A stretch of 14,011 bases of DNA from Actinomycetota bacterium (lineage in GTDB: Bacteria > Actinomycetota > Humimicrobiia > Humimicrobiales > Humimicrobiaceae), in the NCBI GenBank assembly GCA_018400395.1, contig JAGYMN010000027.1:1-14011 (forward strand), in the 5' to 3' direction. A program made the position numbers and the translations under genes. Shown here piece by piece: positions 7,968 through 14,011 of this stretch. Within the stretch, counting starts at the first letter, position 1; each line of letters begins with the position of its first letter. The notes under the pieces are model-generated. The model had not been told where the DNA came from. It ran no database searches and saw only the letters and a list, made by a program, of their open reading frames with translations.

Positions 7968-7972
7968 CTCCC
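7968..7972 (-). promoter_or_regulatory. Shine-Dalgarno that points to the ATA start of the ATPase
   Basis: GGGAG on the minus strand (CTCCC on the plus) lies 8 nt before the ATA at 7959-7957, an optimal spacing. No purine-rich site of similar strength precedes the downstream ATG at 7755. It therefore supports initiation at or near 7959, or a G-to-A change in a former ATG. Confidence 0.6.
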
Positions 7973-8071
7973 TTTTATATAATTAATTTTTATAACTTAT
8001 AAGGTTTATGGACAATAATTAAATTAAAAGAACAGTATTGATTTAAATACATGTATATGGAATAAAGAAAA

Positions 8072-8929
8072 TCAGTCAATCCAGATATCATGGAATAGCT
8101 CCCATTCTGTAATATGTTCCTTTATATATTTTTCCATTATAGTAAGTACTTTTTCCATGTTTTTATTTATTAGTTCATCTTTCTCCCCGGAATGCTCAAG
8201 CTCTACAGGTTCCCCTATAATCTGATGATGTGTATATCTTCCATTCCTCCAGATAAAACTGGGCAGAAGTTCGGCTCCTGACCTGAGTGCCAGCTCAACT
8301 GCACCTGATGGCAGGTAGGCTTTCTTTCCAAAAAGAATGAAGGGTCTGGATGATTTTGCTGTCGGGTCCCAGTCTGAAGGGATAGCAATTATTTCGTTTT
8401 TTTTAAGATACCTTAAGACATGAAGCATCCTGTTTGTGTACAGCGTTTTGAGACCTTTGGACATGCGCCTTGATTCGAAAAACATATTGGTCTTCTGGCT
8501 TTCCCTTACCAGGCTTACCCCCCATATATTGTAGCCCTCTGCTGCAATTCTGCAGGCTCCCCATTCAAAATTTCCAATATGGGATGTAAAAATCACAACT
8601 CCCCTGCCTTTTTCCAGGGCCCTGTCAAGATTTTCAGTTCCTTCAAGATAAACTCTTTCAATCAGCCCGGCCGGAGTAACGACTCTGTGCTTTAAGAAAT
8701 CAACAACATTTTTTGCCCAGTTTATAAATATTTTTCTGACTATTCGGCCGATCAGGGGATCATCAATATTTTTTTTAAGAGCTATTGATATACTCTTTTT
8801 GATAATGCCAACATTTGTATCGGTACAGTACCAGAGATTTGCACCGAATAATGCCAGCAAATATGAAACAGGGTAGGGGGTTAATATGGCTAAAGTTTCA
8901 AGTAGCCTGTATCCTAGATATGTTAACAT
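8072..8929 (-). CDS. LpxL/HtrB/PatA-family lysophospholipid acyltransferase
   Basis: The 285-residue protein belongs to the bacterial lipid A/PIM acyltransferase family (PF03279), which transfers fatty acyl chains to glycolipids on the inner face of the cytoplasmic membrane. The catalytic H-x4-E motif is intact: HIGNFE with H117 and E122. A second conserved block at about 184-210 (PSDWDP with D186 and D188, then FILFGKKAYLPSGAVELA) corresponds to the substrate and metal-side region of the family. A hydrophobic N-terminal segment (about 5-33) should anchor it to the membrane. The length is near the family norm. AGAGG lies 6 nt before the ATG. It lies between nrdR (143 nt upstream) and the ATPase (112 nt downstream) on the same strand; an operon is possible but the gaps are long. 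No lipid A or phosphatidylinositol-mannoside genes are nearby, so its acceptor lipid cannot be told. Confidence 0.87.
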   Translation of the reverse strand: MLTYLGYRLLETLAILTPYPVSYLLALFGANLWYCTDTNVGIIKKSISIALKKNIDDPLIGRIVRKIFINWAKNVVDFLKHRVVTPAGLIERVYLEGTENLDRALEKGRGVVIFTSHIGNFEWGACRIAAEGYNIWGVSLVRESQKTNMFFESRRMSKGLKTLYTNRMLHVLRYLKKNEIIAIPSDWDPTAKSSRPFILFGKKAYLPSGAVELALRSGAELLPSFIWRNGRYTHHQIIGEPVELEHSGEKDELINKNMEKVLTIMEKYIKEHITEWELFHDIWID

Positions 8930-9072
8930 AGGGACCTCTTTAAATACCAGCTATCTACTTAGAAAGCATATGAACAACTTTAAAAAATGCACTAGATGCA
9001 ATAATTATCTATGATAATAGATTTTTTGAATAATTTGAATCCAAAACATTATAAATGGATTGTTAAACGGGG

Positions 9073-9528
9073 TTATTTCTTCTCTTTAAGGCGGGTCAAT
9101 TCATTTGTGAACTGTTTTATATTGTCAAATTGTTTGTATACAGATGCAAATCTTATATATGCTACCTTGTCAAGTTTAACCAGTCTTTTAAGCACCAGGT
9201 TGCCGAGTTCTCTGGAATATATTTCGTTTTCCTGCATATTGTGTATTTCATTTTCGATATCATCTACGAGGCTGTTTAATTTCTCCATACCTATATTTCT
9301 TTTAATGCATGCCCTTATAAGTCCGCTCAATATTTTATTGCGGTCAAAAGGTTCACGCGTATTATCTTTTTTGATCACCGCAATAGGTTTTGTTTCCACG
9401 CGCTCGTAAGTAGTAAATCTCTTACCACATTTTTCGCATTCCCTTCTCCTCCTGACGCAATCGTTGGAATCTGTCAGTCTCGAATCTACAACTTTTGTAT
9501 CAGGATTTCCACAGTACGGACATTTCAT
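9073..9528 (-). CDS. nrdR: Transcriptional repressor NrdR
   Basis: This 151-residue regulator senses ATP/dATP and represses ribonucleotide reductase genes. The N-terminal zinc ribbon has C3, C6, C31 and C34 (MKCPYCG and CEKCGKRF), with the DNA-contacting run VRRRRE between them. An ATP-cone domain fills about residues 47-140 (VIKKDN, FDRNKILSGLIRACIK, RELGNLVLKRL, VAYIRFASVYKQF). I chose the ATG at 9528 because nearly all NrdR proteins begin MKCPYCG. A TTG at 9546 in frame would add six residues (MEWPAQ) with no family support. The Shine-Dalgarno is weak. Its operators are visible at the nrdJ promoter 7 kb away, so enzyme and repressor are linked within the window. A plausible promoter lies at 9571-9600. 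The length is typical. Confidence 0.96.
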   Translation of the reverse strand: MKCPYCGNPDTKVVDSRLTDSNDCVRRRRECEKCGKRFTTYERVETKPIAVIKKDNTREPFDRNKILSGLIRACIKRNIGMEKLNSLVDDIENEIHNMQENEIYSRELGNLVLKRLVKLDKVAYIRFASVYKQFDNIKQFTNELTRLKEKK

Positions 9529-9570
9529 TTGTGCCGGCCATTCCAATAATTAAGTTTTATTATAACCTAT

Positions 9571-9600
9571 ATTATAAGAAAAATTATAACTGCCCTGCAA
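9571..9600 (-). promoter_or_regulatory. Candidate promoter of nrdR
   Basis: On the minus strand TTGCAG (9600-9595) is followed after 18 nt by TATAAT (9576-9571), about 43 nt before the nrdR ATG. Two other TATAAT copies flank it, so the exact -10 is uncertain. I saw no good NrdR box here. Confidence 0.4.
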
Positions 9601-9751
9601 CAGGTTAATCAGACATTTCTAAAAAATGGCCTAAAAACCTTCTTTAATACAGAGCTCAAGCCCCTGCGCTTGCGGGTAAAGCCTGTATAAACCATCCAGT
9701 TATGTCCCACAACCACTGCAGCACAGAGAGAATAAAATCATAAAACCTGTT
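9599..9751. ncRNA. Possible structured RNA, unassigned
   Basis: AACAGGTT (9599-9606) and AACCTGTT (9744-9751) are exact reverse complements that could close a domain of about 153 nt. Inside, 9648-9687 can fold into a 13-bp hairpin: TACAG-GCT pairs with AGC-CTGTA, then an internal loop, then CCC-GC pairs with GC-GGG around GCTT. On the plus strand the right arm runs into TTTTAATTTT, which resembles a terminator tail. The local GC is higher than the surrounding spacer. It matches no RNA family I know, and chance is possible. Confidence 0.25.
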
Positions 9752-9832
9752 TTAATTTTACCATATTCTGTAAAGGGAGTAGTTAAAAATACCCGGGCTA
9801 CCAATAAATTAATAGAGAAAAAATAAAAGAAA

Positions 9833-9849
9833 TGGTAACATTTTTACCA
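9833..9849. repeat. Palindrome TGGTAA-N5-TTACCA, possible operator
   Basis: A perfect 6-bp inverted repeat with a 5-nt spacer ends 40 nt before the ABC ATPase start. Its position and shape suit a dimeric repressor site controlling the exporter. No regulator gene is adjacent. Confidence 0.35.
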
Positions 9850-9889
9850 GCCGGATAAGAAAATATTAAAAAAGGCATTATTCTTTTAT

Positions 9890-10819
9890 ATGATAAACGC
9901 TATTAAAGTAGAGCAGCTAACCAAAAAATTTGGGAATATTAACGCTGTTGATAATATTAGTTTTGAAGTAAAGAAAGGTGAATTTTTTGGTTTCCTGGGC
10001 CCCAACGGAGCGGGTAAGACCACTACAATAAGAATACTTACAGGTATAATAAATGCAACTTCAGGAAAGGTCTCTATCATGAACCATGATATAGGAAGGC
10101 ATAAACTGGAGGCAAAGAAACTTATGGGAGTAATACCGGAGGTGTCAAATGCCTATATGGATCTTTCGGGCTGGATCAATATGATGTTTCAGGGCGAGCT
10201 TTACGGTTTGCACAGAAAAGAGCTTTATGCTCTTTCAAAAGAACTTTTAATTGACTTTGATCTTTACAGCAGAAAAGATCAGAAGGTAAAATTCTATTCG
10301 AAGGGAATGAAGCAGAGGCTGATTATATGCATGGCTCTGCTTAACCGGCCTGAAATCCTATTTCTTGATGAACCCACATCGGGATTGGATGTTAGCAGTA
10401 CTTTTATGATAAGGGAGAAAATAAGGAATATTAATTCTGGAGGGACTACAATCTTCCTTACCACTCACAATATGGAAGAAGCCAGCCAGATGTGCGAGAG
10501 GATAGTAATTATAAATAAGGGAAGGATTGCAGCAGTAAACAGTCCTGAGAATTTGAAACTAACGGTAAAAAAGCTGCAATCCATTATTGTGGCATTTGAC
10601 CGTGATATGGATAAAAAGTCCGTTTATAGTTTGCCCGGTGTAAAAGATGTCGAAAAAGTAGGCGATAAGATGCGCATTTTTACAGAAATCCCCGGAGAGC
10701 TGGTTTTTCACCTTGTTGATTTTGCAAGGGAGAATGATTTAAAAATATTGACCCTTAATACATTGACTCCCAGCCTGGAAGATGTTTTTTTAAAACTAAC
10801 CAAGGAAGGTAACGGCTGA
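9890..10819 (+). CDS. ABC transporter ATP-binding protein, DrrA/CcmA-like ABC-2 type
   Basis: The 309-residue cytoplasmic ATPase drives an ABC-2 exporter. The nucleotide-binding domain covers about residues 5-215: Walker A GPNGAGKTT (37-45, K43), signature YSKGMKQRL (136-144), Walker B ILFLDEPTSGLD with catalytic E161, and the switch histidine H193 in TTH. The Q-loop position carries the IPE sequence (E84) usual in this DrrA-like group. SKGMKQR in place of LSGGQ is also typical of DrrA and BcrA drug or bacteriocin exporters. A C-terminal domain of about 90 residues ends LTPSLEDVFLKLT, the usual tail of this family. The ATG at 9890 fits the family N-terminus although the Shine-Dalgarno is weak. 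The permease follows after 8 nt, so the two form an operon. The substrate is unknown. Confidence 0.93.
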   Translation: MINAIKVEQLTKKFGNINAVDNISFEVKKGEFFGFLGPNGAGKTTTIRILTGIINATSGKVSIMNHDIGRHKLEAKKLMGVIPEVSNAYMDLSGWINMMFQGELYGLHRKELYALSKELLIDFDLYSRKDQKVKFYSKGMKQRLIICMALLNRPEILFLDEPTSGLDVSSTFMIREKIRNINSGGTTIFLTTHNMEEASQMCERIVIINKGRIAAVNSPENLKLTVKKLQSIIVAFDRDMDKKSVYSLPGVKDVEKVGDKMRIFTEIPGELVFHLVDFARENDLKILTLNTLTPSLEDVFLKLTKEGNG

Positions 10820-10827
10820 TAAATGTT

Positions 10828-11568
10828 ATGTTTCTCGAACAGTTAAAAAGAGCATGGGTTGTTTGCAAAAAGGATATACGTATTTATTTTTTTAAGGCAC
10901 CGGTACTTATTTTTGGGATTCTTTTCCCCATTTTTCTCTTTCTGGCTTTTGGGATAGGCAGGGACCTATCAGTTGGGGATCTTCTGCCCGGCATGATCGC
11001 AATAGCACTTTTTTTTACATCGGCTGCTATTGTACCGCTGATAGCTCCCTGGGAGACAAGGACTAAAACTCTCGAAAGACTGGTTTCTTCTCCTATTCTC
11101 ATATCTACGATTATACTGGGAGATATTCTGGCATCTTTTTTGTTTGGTATAATAATTACTGTGATACCGGTGATCGTGGGCATAATAAGCGGGATATCGA
11201 TAAAATCGCTGTATATTTTTATTCCGGGTGTTCTGCTGGCATCTTTTTGTTTTTCATCACTTGGTTCTTTGATGTCTACACCGCCCTCCGATACTCCTGC
11301 CAATACAAATATGATCTCAACGGTGATAAAGTTCCCCCTGGTATTCATTAGCGGAATATTCATACCTCTCGGGGATATTCCAGTATGGGGAAGGGTATTT
11401 TCGTATATTTCTCCGCTTACATATTTTACGGATCTTGTAAGGTTCTCAATAGATAAGAAAAATTATTTTCCTGTGGGCATTGATTTTCTTGCACTGTTTA
11501 TCTTTTCTCTAATATTTTATATTCTCGCGGTAAAACTGCACCAGAGAAACATTCCAAGAAGAATATAA
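10828..11568 (+). CDS. ABC-2 type transporter permease, partner of the preceding ATPase
   Basis: The 246-residue integral membrane protein has the ABC-2 permease pattern: a short amphipathic N-terminus (LKRAWVVCKKDIRIYFFKAP), then about six hydrophobic segments near residues 25-45, 55-78, 95-120, 128-150, 168-190 and 218-240. The family motif region ETRTKTLERLVSSPI lies in the loop between TM2 and TM3. SGIFIPLGDIPVWGR with SPLTYFTDLVR before the last segment is the classical ABC-2 signature of DrrB/NodJ-like proteins. It would dimerise and be powered by the upstream ATPase to export a drug, lipid or glycan. The ATG begins 8 nt after the ATPase stop; an earlier ATG at 10823 is out of frame. 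It converges on the next exporter with 40 nt between them; no terminator hairpin was seen there. Confidence 0.92.
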   Translation: MFLEQLKRAWVVCKKDIRIYFFKAPVLIFGILFPIFLFLAFGIGRDLSVGDLLPGMIAIALFFTSAAIVPLIAPWETRTKTLERLVSSPILISTIILGDILASFLFGIIITVIPVIVGIISGISIKSLYIFIPGVLLASFCFSSLGSLMSTPPSDTPANTNMISTVIKFPLVFISGIFIPLGDIPVWGRVFSYISPLTYFTDLVRFSIDKKNYFPVGIDFLALFIFSLIFYILAVKLHQRNIPRRI

Positions 11569-11608
11569 ACTGTTAAGGTGCCGTCACATGAAACCTACCC
11601 GGCTAACA

Positions 11609-13387
11609 TCACTTCTGAAGCTGGTACTGGTATTTGTAAAGTTTATGGTAGATCCCCCCGGCTTTGAGAAGGTGGCGGTGGCTGCCTTCCTCTACAATCC
11701 TGCCGTGTGATAGGACTATTATCCTGTCTGCATTTTTTATGGTGGATAGTCTGTGGGCAATTATTATAGTGGTCCTGTTTTTCATTATTTTTGACAGTGC
11801 ATCCTGGATGAAAGCTTCTATTTCAGAATCTATGCTGGAAGTGGCTTCATCAAGTACGAGAAGTACTTCCGGGTTAAAAACCAGCGCCCTTGCAAAAGCT
11901 ATCAGCTGCCTCTGGCCCACTGAGAGTATCTGACCTCTTTCTTTCACTTCAAACCCATAATTTCCAGGCAGTCTTTCGATAAATTTATGTGCATTAACAT
12001 ATCTGGAGGCTTCTATGACAGTATCAGGGCTTATATCTTTGTTACCAAGTCTTATATTTTCAAGGACTGTTCCCGAAAACAGGAATACATCCTGCATTAC
12101 AACGCCTATATGCCTCCTCAGATCCTGCAGGTTAAATTTTTTTATATCGATATCGTCGAGCAGTATGCGGCCCTTCTGTATATCATAAAACCTGTTCATG
12201 AGATTTATTATAGAGGTCTTTCCGGAGCCGGTTGCTCCGACAAATGCCATGCTCTGCCCGGAATTTAGATCAAAGGATATGTCTTTAAGGACATAATTAT
12301 CCCCATCATAAGCAAACCATACGTTTCTAAACTTTATGTTACCCCTTACCTTTTCAATACGGATCGGATCATCTGGAGATATTATGGAAGGCTTCTGGTC
12401 GAGAAGCTTAAAAATTCTCTCAGAAGCAGCAATTGCTTCCTGCAGTATGCCGAATTTTTCGCTGAGGTCGCTGATAGGATGGAAAAACTTTTCTACATAC
12501 TGTATGAATGCCACGAGCGTACCCAGGGAAAGGGCATTTCTTACCACCTGGCCTCCCCCATACCATATTACCAGGGCAACGGCTGTTGAGCTAATCAGTA
12601 CGACTGCAGGAAAGAAGACCGAGTAATACAGTATGGTCTTAAGGTTTTCATCCATATATTCCCTGTTTAGCTTTTCGAACTCTCTGACATTTTTTCCCTG
12701 GCGGTTGAAAAGCTTTGTGGTGATAATACCGTTTATAGCTTCCTGGAGAAACGAATTGATGTTGGAGATCTTTGTCCTGATTGATCTGAAAGCGGTTCTC
12801 ACTTTTAAACGGAATATAAAAGTTGCTGCTGCAAGAAGTATAAGAACAGAAAAGGTCACCAGCGAAAGCTTCCAGTTGAGTGCAAGCATTATGCCCATAA
12901 TACCTGTAATCATAAAGAGGTCTCCGAATAGTGTTACGATGCCCGAGGAGAGCATCTCATTTAAGCTCTGTACGTCTGTAGTCACCCTGGTCATAGTCCT
13001 TCCCACAGGGTTCCTGTCAAAATAAGACATAGGAAGCTTCTGTATATGTTTGAATATATCCATCCTCATATCATACATTATTTTCTGGCCGAGATATTCT
13101 GTATAATAGCCCTGGAAATACCTTATGATAAACTCAAAGAGTATGACCAGTCCGTAAAGTAAAACTATGTATAGGAGTCCCTCTGATTTACCGGGAGTAA
13201 TATGATTATCAATAGCAAGTTTTATTAAATAGGGGCCGGCTATCTGAAGCAATGCAGTCATAAGCAGCAGAAATATAGTGAGTGCAAATAGATACCGGTA
13301 GGGCTTTATAAACCCTAAAAGCCTAATGGCAGTCTTTTTATCTATCGGGCTTCCCGAAAGTTCTTTTTCATAGAATCCTTCCAGCAA
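11609..13387 (-). CDS. Heterodimeric ABC exporter subunit, catalytic half (fused membrane and ATPase domains)
   Basis: The 592-residue half-transporter has a six-helix type I exporter membrane domain (about 25-330, ABC_membrane PF00664) followed by an ATPase domain. Walker A is GATGSGKTS (K390), the Q-loop is VMQDVFLFSGTV, the signature is LSVGQRQ (488-494, with V490 replacing the usual Gly), Walker B is LLVLDEATSSID with catalytic E514, and the switch histidine lies in IIAHRLST. A canonical Walker B glutamate with an altered signature is the pattern of one half of asymmetric exporters such as TM287/288, LmrCD, YheIH and MdlAB. The start is TTG at 13387, supported by AAAGGAG 5 nt upstream; no nearer ATG fits. 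The partner gene ends 15 nt upstream on the same strand. The expected role is multidrug or lipid export; the substrate is not decided. Confidence 0.94.
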   Translation of the reverse strand: MLEGFYEKELSGSPIDKKTAIRLLGFIKPYRYLFALTIFLLLMTALLQIAGPYLIKLAIDNHITPGKSEGLLYIVLLYGLVILFEFIIRYFQGYYTEYLGQKIMYDMRMDIFKHIQKLPMSYFDRNPVGRTMTRVTTDVQSLNEMLSSGIVTLFGDLFMITGIMGIMLALNWKLSLVTFSVLILLAAATFIFRLKVRTAFRSIRTKISNINSFLQEAINGIITTKLFNRQGKNVREFEKLNREYMDENLKTILYYSVFFPAVVLISSTAVALVIWYGGGQVVRNALSLGTLVAFIQYVEKFFHPISDLSEKFGILQEAIAASERIFKLLDQKPSIISPDDPIRIEKVRGNIKFRNVWFAYDGDNYVLKDISFDLNSGQSMAFVGATGSGKTSIINLMNRFYDIQKGRILLDDIDIKKFNLQDLRRHIGVVMQDVFLFSGTVLENIRLGNKDISPDTVIEASRYVNAHKFIERLPGNYGFEVKERGQILSVGQRQLIAFARALVFNPEVLLVLDEATSSIDSEIEAFIQDALSKIMKNRTTIIIAHRLSTIKNADRIIVLSHGRIVEEGSHRHLLKAGGIYHKLYKYQYQLQK

Positions 13388-13402
13388 TAAGGCTCCTTTA
13401 TA

Positions 13403-14011
13403 TCATAATTTTTCTTTAAGTTCTTCTGACAGCAGCTGTCTGTGGTACAGGTTCTGATATATACTGCTTTTTTTCATCAGTTCACTGTGATTACCTATTG
13501 ATTCTATCTTTCCCTCATCTATTACTATAATGATATCGGAATCTTTTATAGTAGATATCCTGTGGGACACTATTATGGCTGTAATCTCTCTGGTGTCTTT
13601 CTTAAGATCATTTAATATAAGCTCTTCTGTGTTGGTGTCTACATTGGAAAAGGAATCATCCAGTATCAGTATCCGTGGTTCTCTTATAACCGACCTTGCA
13701 ATAGCAAGCCTCTGCCTCTGGCCGCCGGAGAGGGTCACTCCCCTTTCACCTATGAGCGTTTCGTAACCTTCCGGAAACTGGAGTATATCTTCATGTATAT
13801 GGGACAGCATTGAAGCTTTTGTTATCATTTCTTTGATTTCCTCCGGGTCAAGTTCTTCCAACATATGCTCTGATCCAAACATGATATTTTCCTTTATAGT
13901 CTTCGAAAACAGGAAGGGCGTCTGTTCCGCGTAACCCATGCTGTTTCTGAGGATGGGAAGAGGATACTTTCTGATATCCAGGCCATCAATTAACACTGCT
14001 CCCTTCTGGGG
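13403..14011 (-). CDS. Heterodimeric ABC exporter subunit, degenerate-site half (partial, cut by window edge)
   Basis: Only the last 202 residues of an ABC exporter ATPase domain are in the window. The frame is open to the right edge, so the membrane domain and Walker A lie beyond 14011; the GTG at 13996 is an internal valine, not a start. Visible motifs are the Q-loop region GYAEQTPFLFSKTIKENIMFG, a canonical LSGGQRQRLAIARS signature, Walker B ILILDDSFSNVD in which Asp (codon 13657-13655) replaces the catalytic Glu, and the switch histidine in VSHRIST. The Asp-for-Glu change with an intact signature is complementary to the other subunit, whose Glu is intact and signature altered. Together they should form one hydrolysing and one degenerate ATP site. 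The stop overlaps nothing; 15 nt separate it from the next TTG start. Confidence 0.93.
   Translation of the reverse strand, partial: PQKGAVLIDGLDIRKYPLPILRNSMGYAEQTPFLFSKTIKENIMFGSEHMLEELDPEEIKEMITKASMLSHIHEDILQFPEGYETLIGERGVTLSGGQRQRLAIARSVIREPRILILDDSFSNVDTNTEELILNDLKKDTREITAIIVSHRISTIKDSDIIIVIDEGKIESIGNHSELMKKSSIYQNLYHRQLLSEELKEKL

Larger units (their letters stand above)
9529..9889. other. Divergent intergenic region between nrdR and ABC-2 exporter
   Basis: This 361-nt gap holds three TATAAT hexamers for leftward transcription toward nrdR (9564-9559, 9576-9571, 9588-9583), a region with RNA-like inverted repeats (9599-9751), and a palindrome near the ABC gene (9833-9849). I recognise no tRNA, tmRNA, SRP RNA or known riboswitch consensus on either strand. 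A 28-codon minus-strand frame exists (9695-9609) but has no Shine-Dalgarno or recognised family. Confidence 0.5.

Noticed and set aside
7286..8002. 238-codon plus-strand frame antisense to the ATPase start
   Set aside because: It mirrors the conserved ATPase N-terminal and actuator coding sequence, and its product resembles no protein I know.
9529..9546. Upstream TTG start for nrdR adding six residues
   Set aside because: NrdR proteins begin with MKCPYCG; the extension has no family support.
9609..9695. 28-codon basic minus-strand frame (begins MVYTGFTRKRRG)
   Set aside because: No Shine-Dalgarno lies before it, no family is recognised, and it overlaps the stem-loop region; too short to claim.
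9640..9740. 6S RNA, SAM or cobalamin riboswitch identity for the structured spacer
   Set aside because: Short resemblances such as CGCAAGCG and ACCACUG occur, but the conserved cores and order of helices do not match any of these families.
13403..13996. GTG at 13996 as start of a short stand-alone ATPase
   Set aside because: The frame stays open to the window edge and the product there lacks Walker A, so this is the 3' part of a longer exporter gene.
1..14011. CRISPR array, insertion sequence, prophage or tRNA-linked attachment site
   Set aside because: No regularly spaced repeats, transposase, integrase, phage genes or tRNA were seen in the window.

Overview
This window looks like the chromosome of a low-GC bacterium (roughly 40% G+C by eye). 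It shows no sign of phage, transposon, CRISPR or plasmid genes. It encodes an adenosylcobalamin-dependent (class II) ribonucleotide reductase with its repressor NrdR, a homocysteine methyltransferase, a P2-type Ca2+-like ATPase, an LpxL/PatA-family acyltransferase and two ABC export systems. A tiny ribosomal-type protein of the bS22 (AURKAIP1/COX24) family lies in an apparently empty gap. As I recall, that family is typical of Actinomycetota and Bacteroidota. Combined with the low GC, a deep-branching low-GC actinobacterial lineage is my best guess, but taxonomy is inference only.

Layout, left to right. At 97-1236 (+) is a secreted or anchored putative glycoside hydrolase (DUF4015). It converges on a minus-strand pair: the 31-residue bS22-like gene (2306-2211) followed 17 nt later by a stand-alone homocysteine S-methyltransferase domain (2193-1270). 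The 470-nt gap between the bS22 start and nrdJ holds a good sigma-70 promoter carrying two NrdR boxes, then a leader of about 140 nt before nrdJ (2777-5131, +). nrdJ converges, 5 nt apart, on a cation ATPase read leftward. In-frame homology extends that ATPase 68 codons beyond its first ATG to an ATA codon with a well-placed Shine-Dalgarno (5137-7959, -). Upstream of it on the same strand are the acyltransferase (8929-8072) and nrdR (9528-9073).

The 361-nt gap between nrdR and the next rightward gene holds the nrdR promoter region, a possible structured RNA and a small palindrome. A two-gene ABC-2 exporter (9890-11568, +) follows. It converges on a minus-strand heterodimeric ABC exporter pair (13387-11609, and a partner that runs off the right edge).

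How the genes connect: nrdR and the boxes at the nrdJ promoter form a complete nucleotide-sensing loop within 7 kb. The rest is envelope and transport housekeeping. I found no convincing new multi-gene system. The points most worth a second look are the overlooked bS22 gene, the non-canonical ATPase start and the unassigned RNA-like region.
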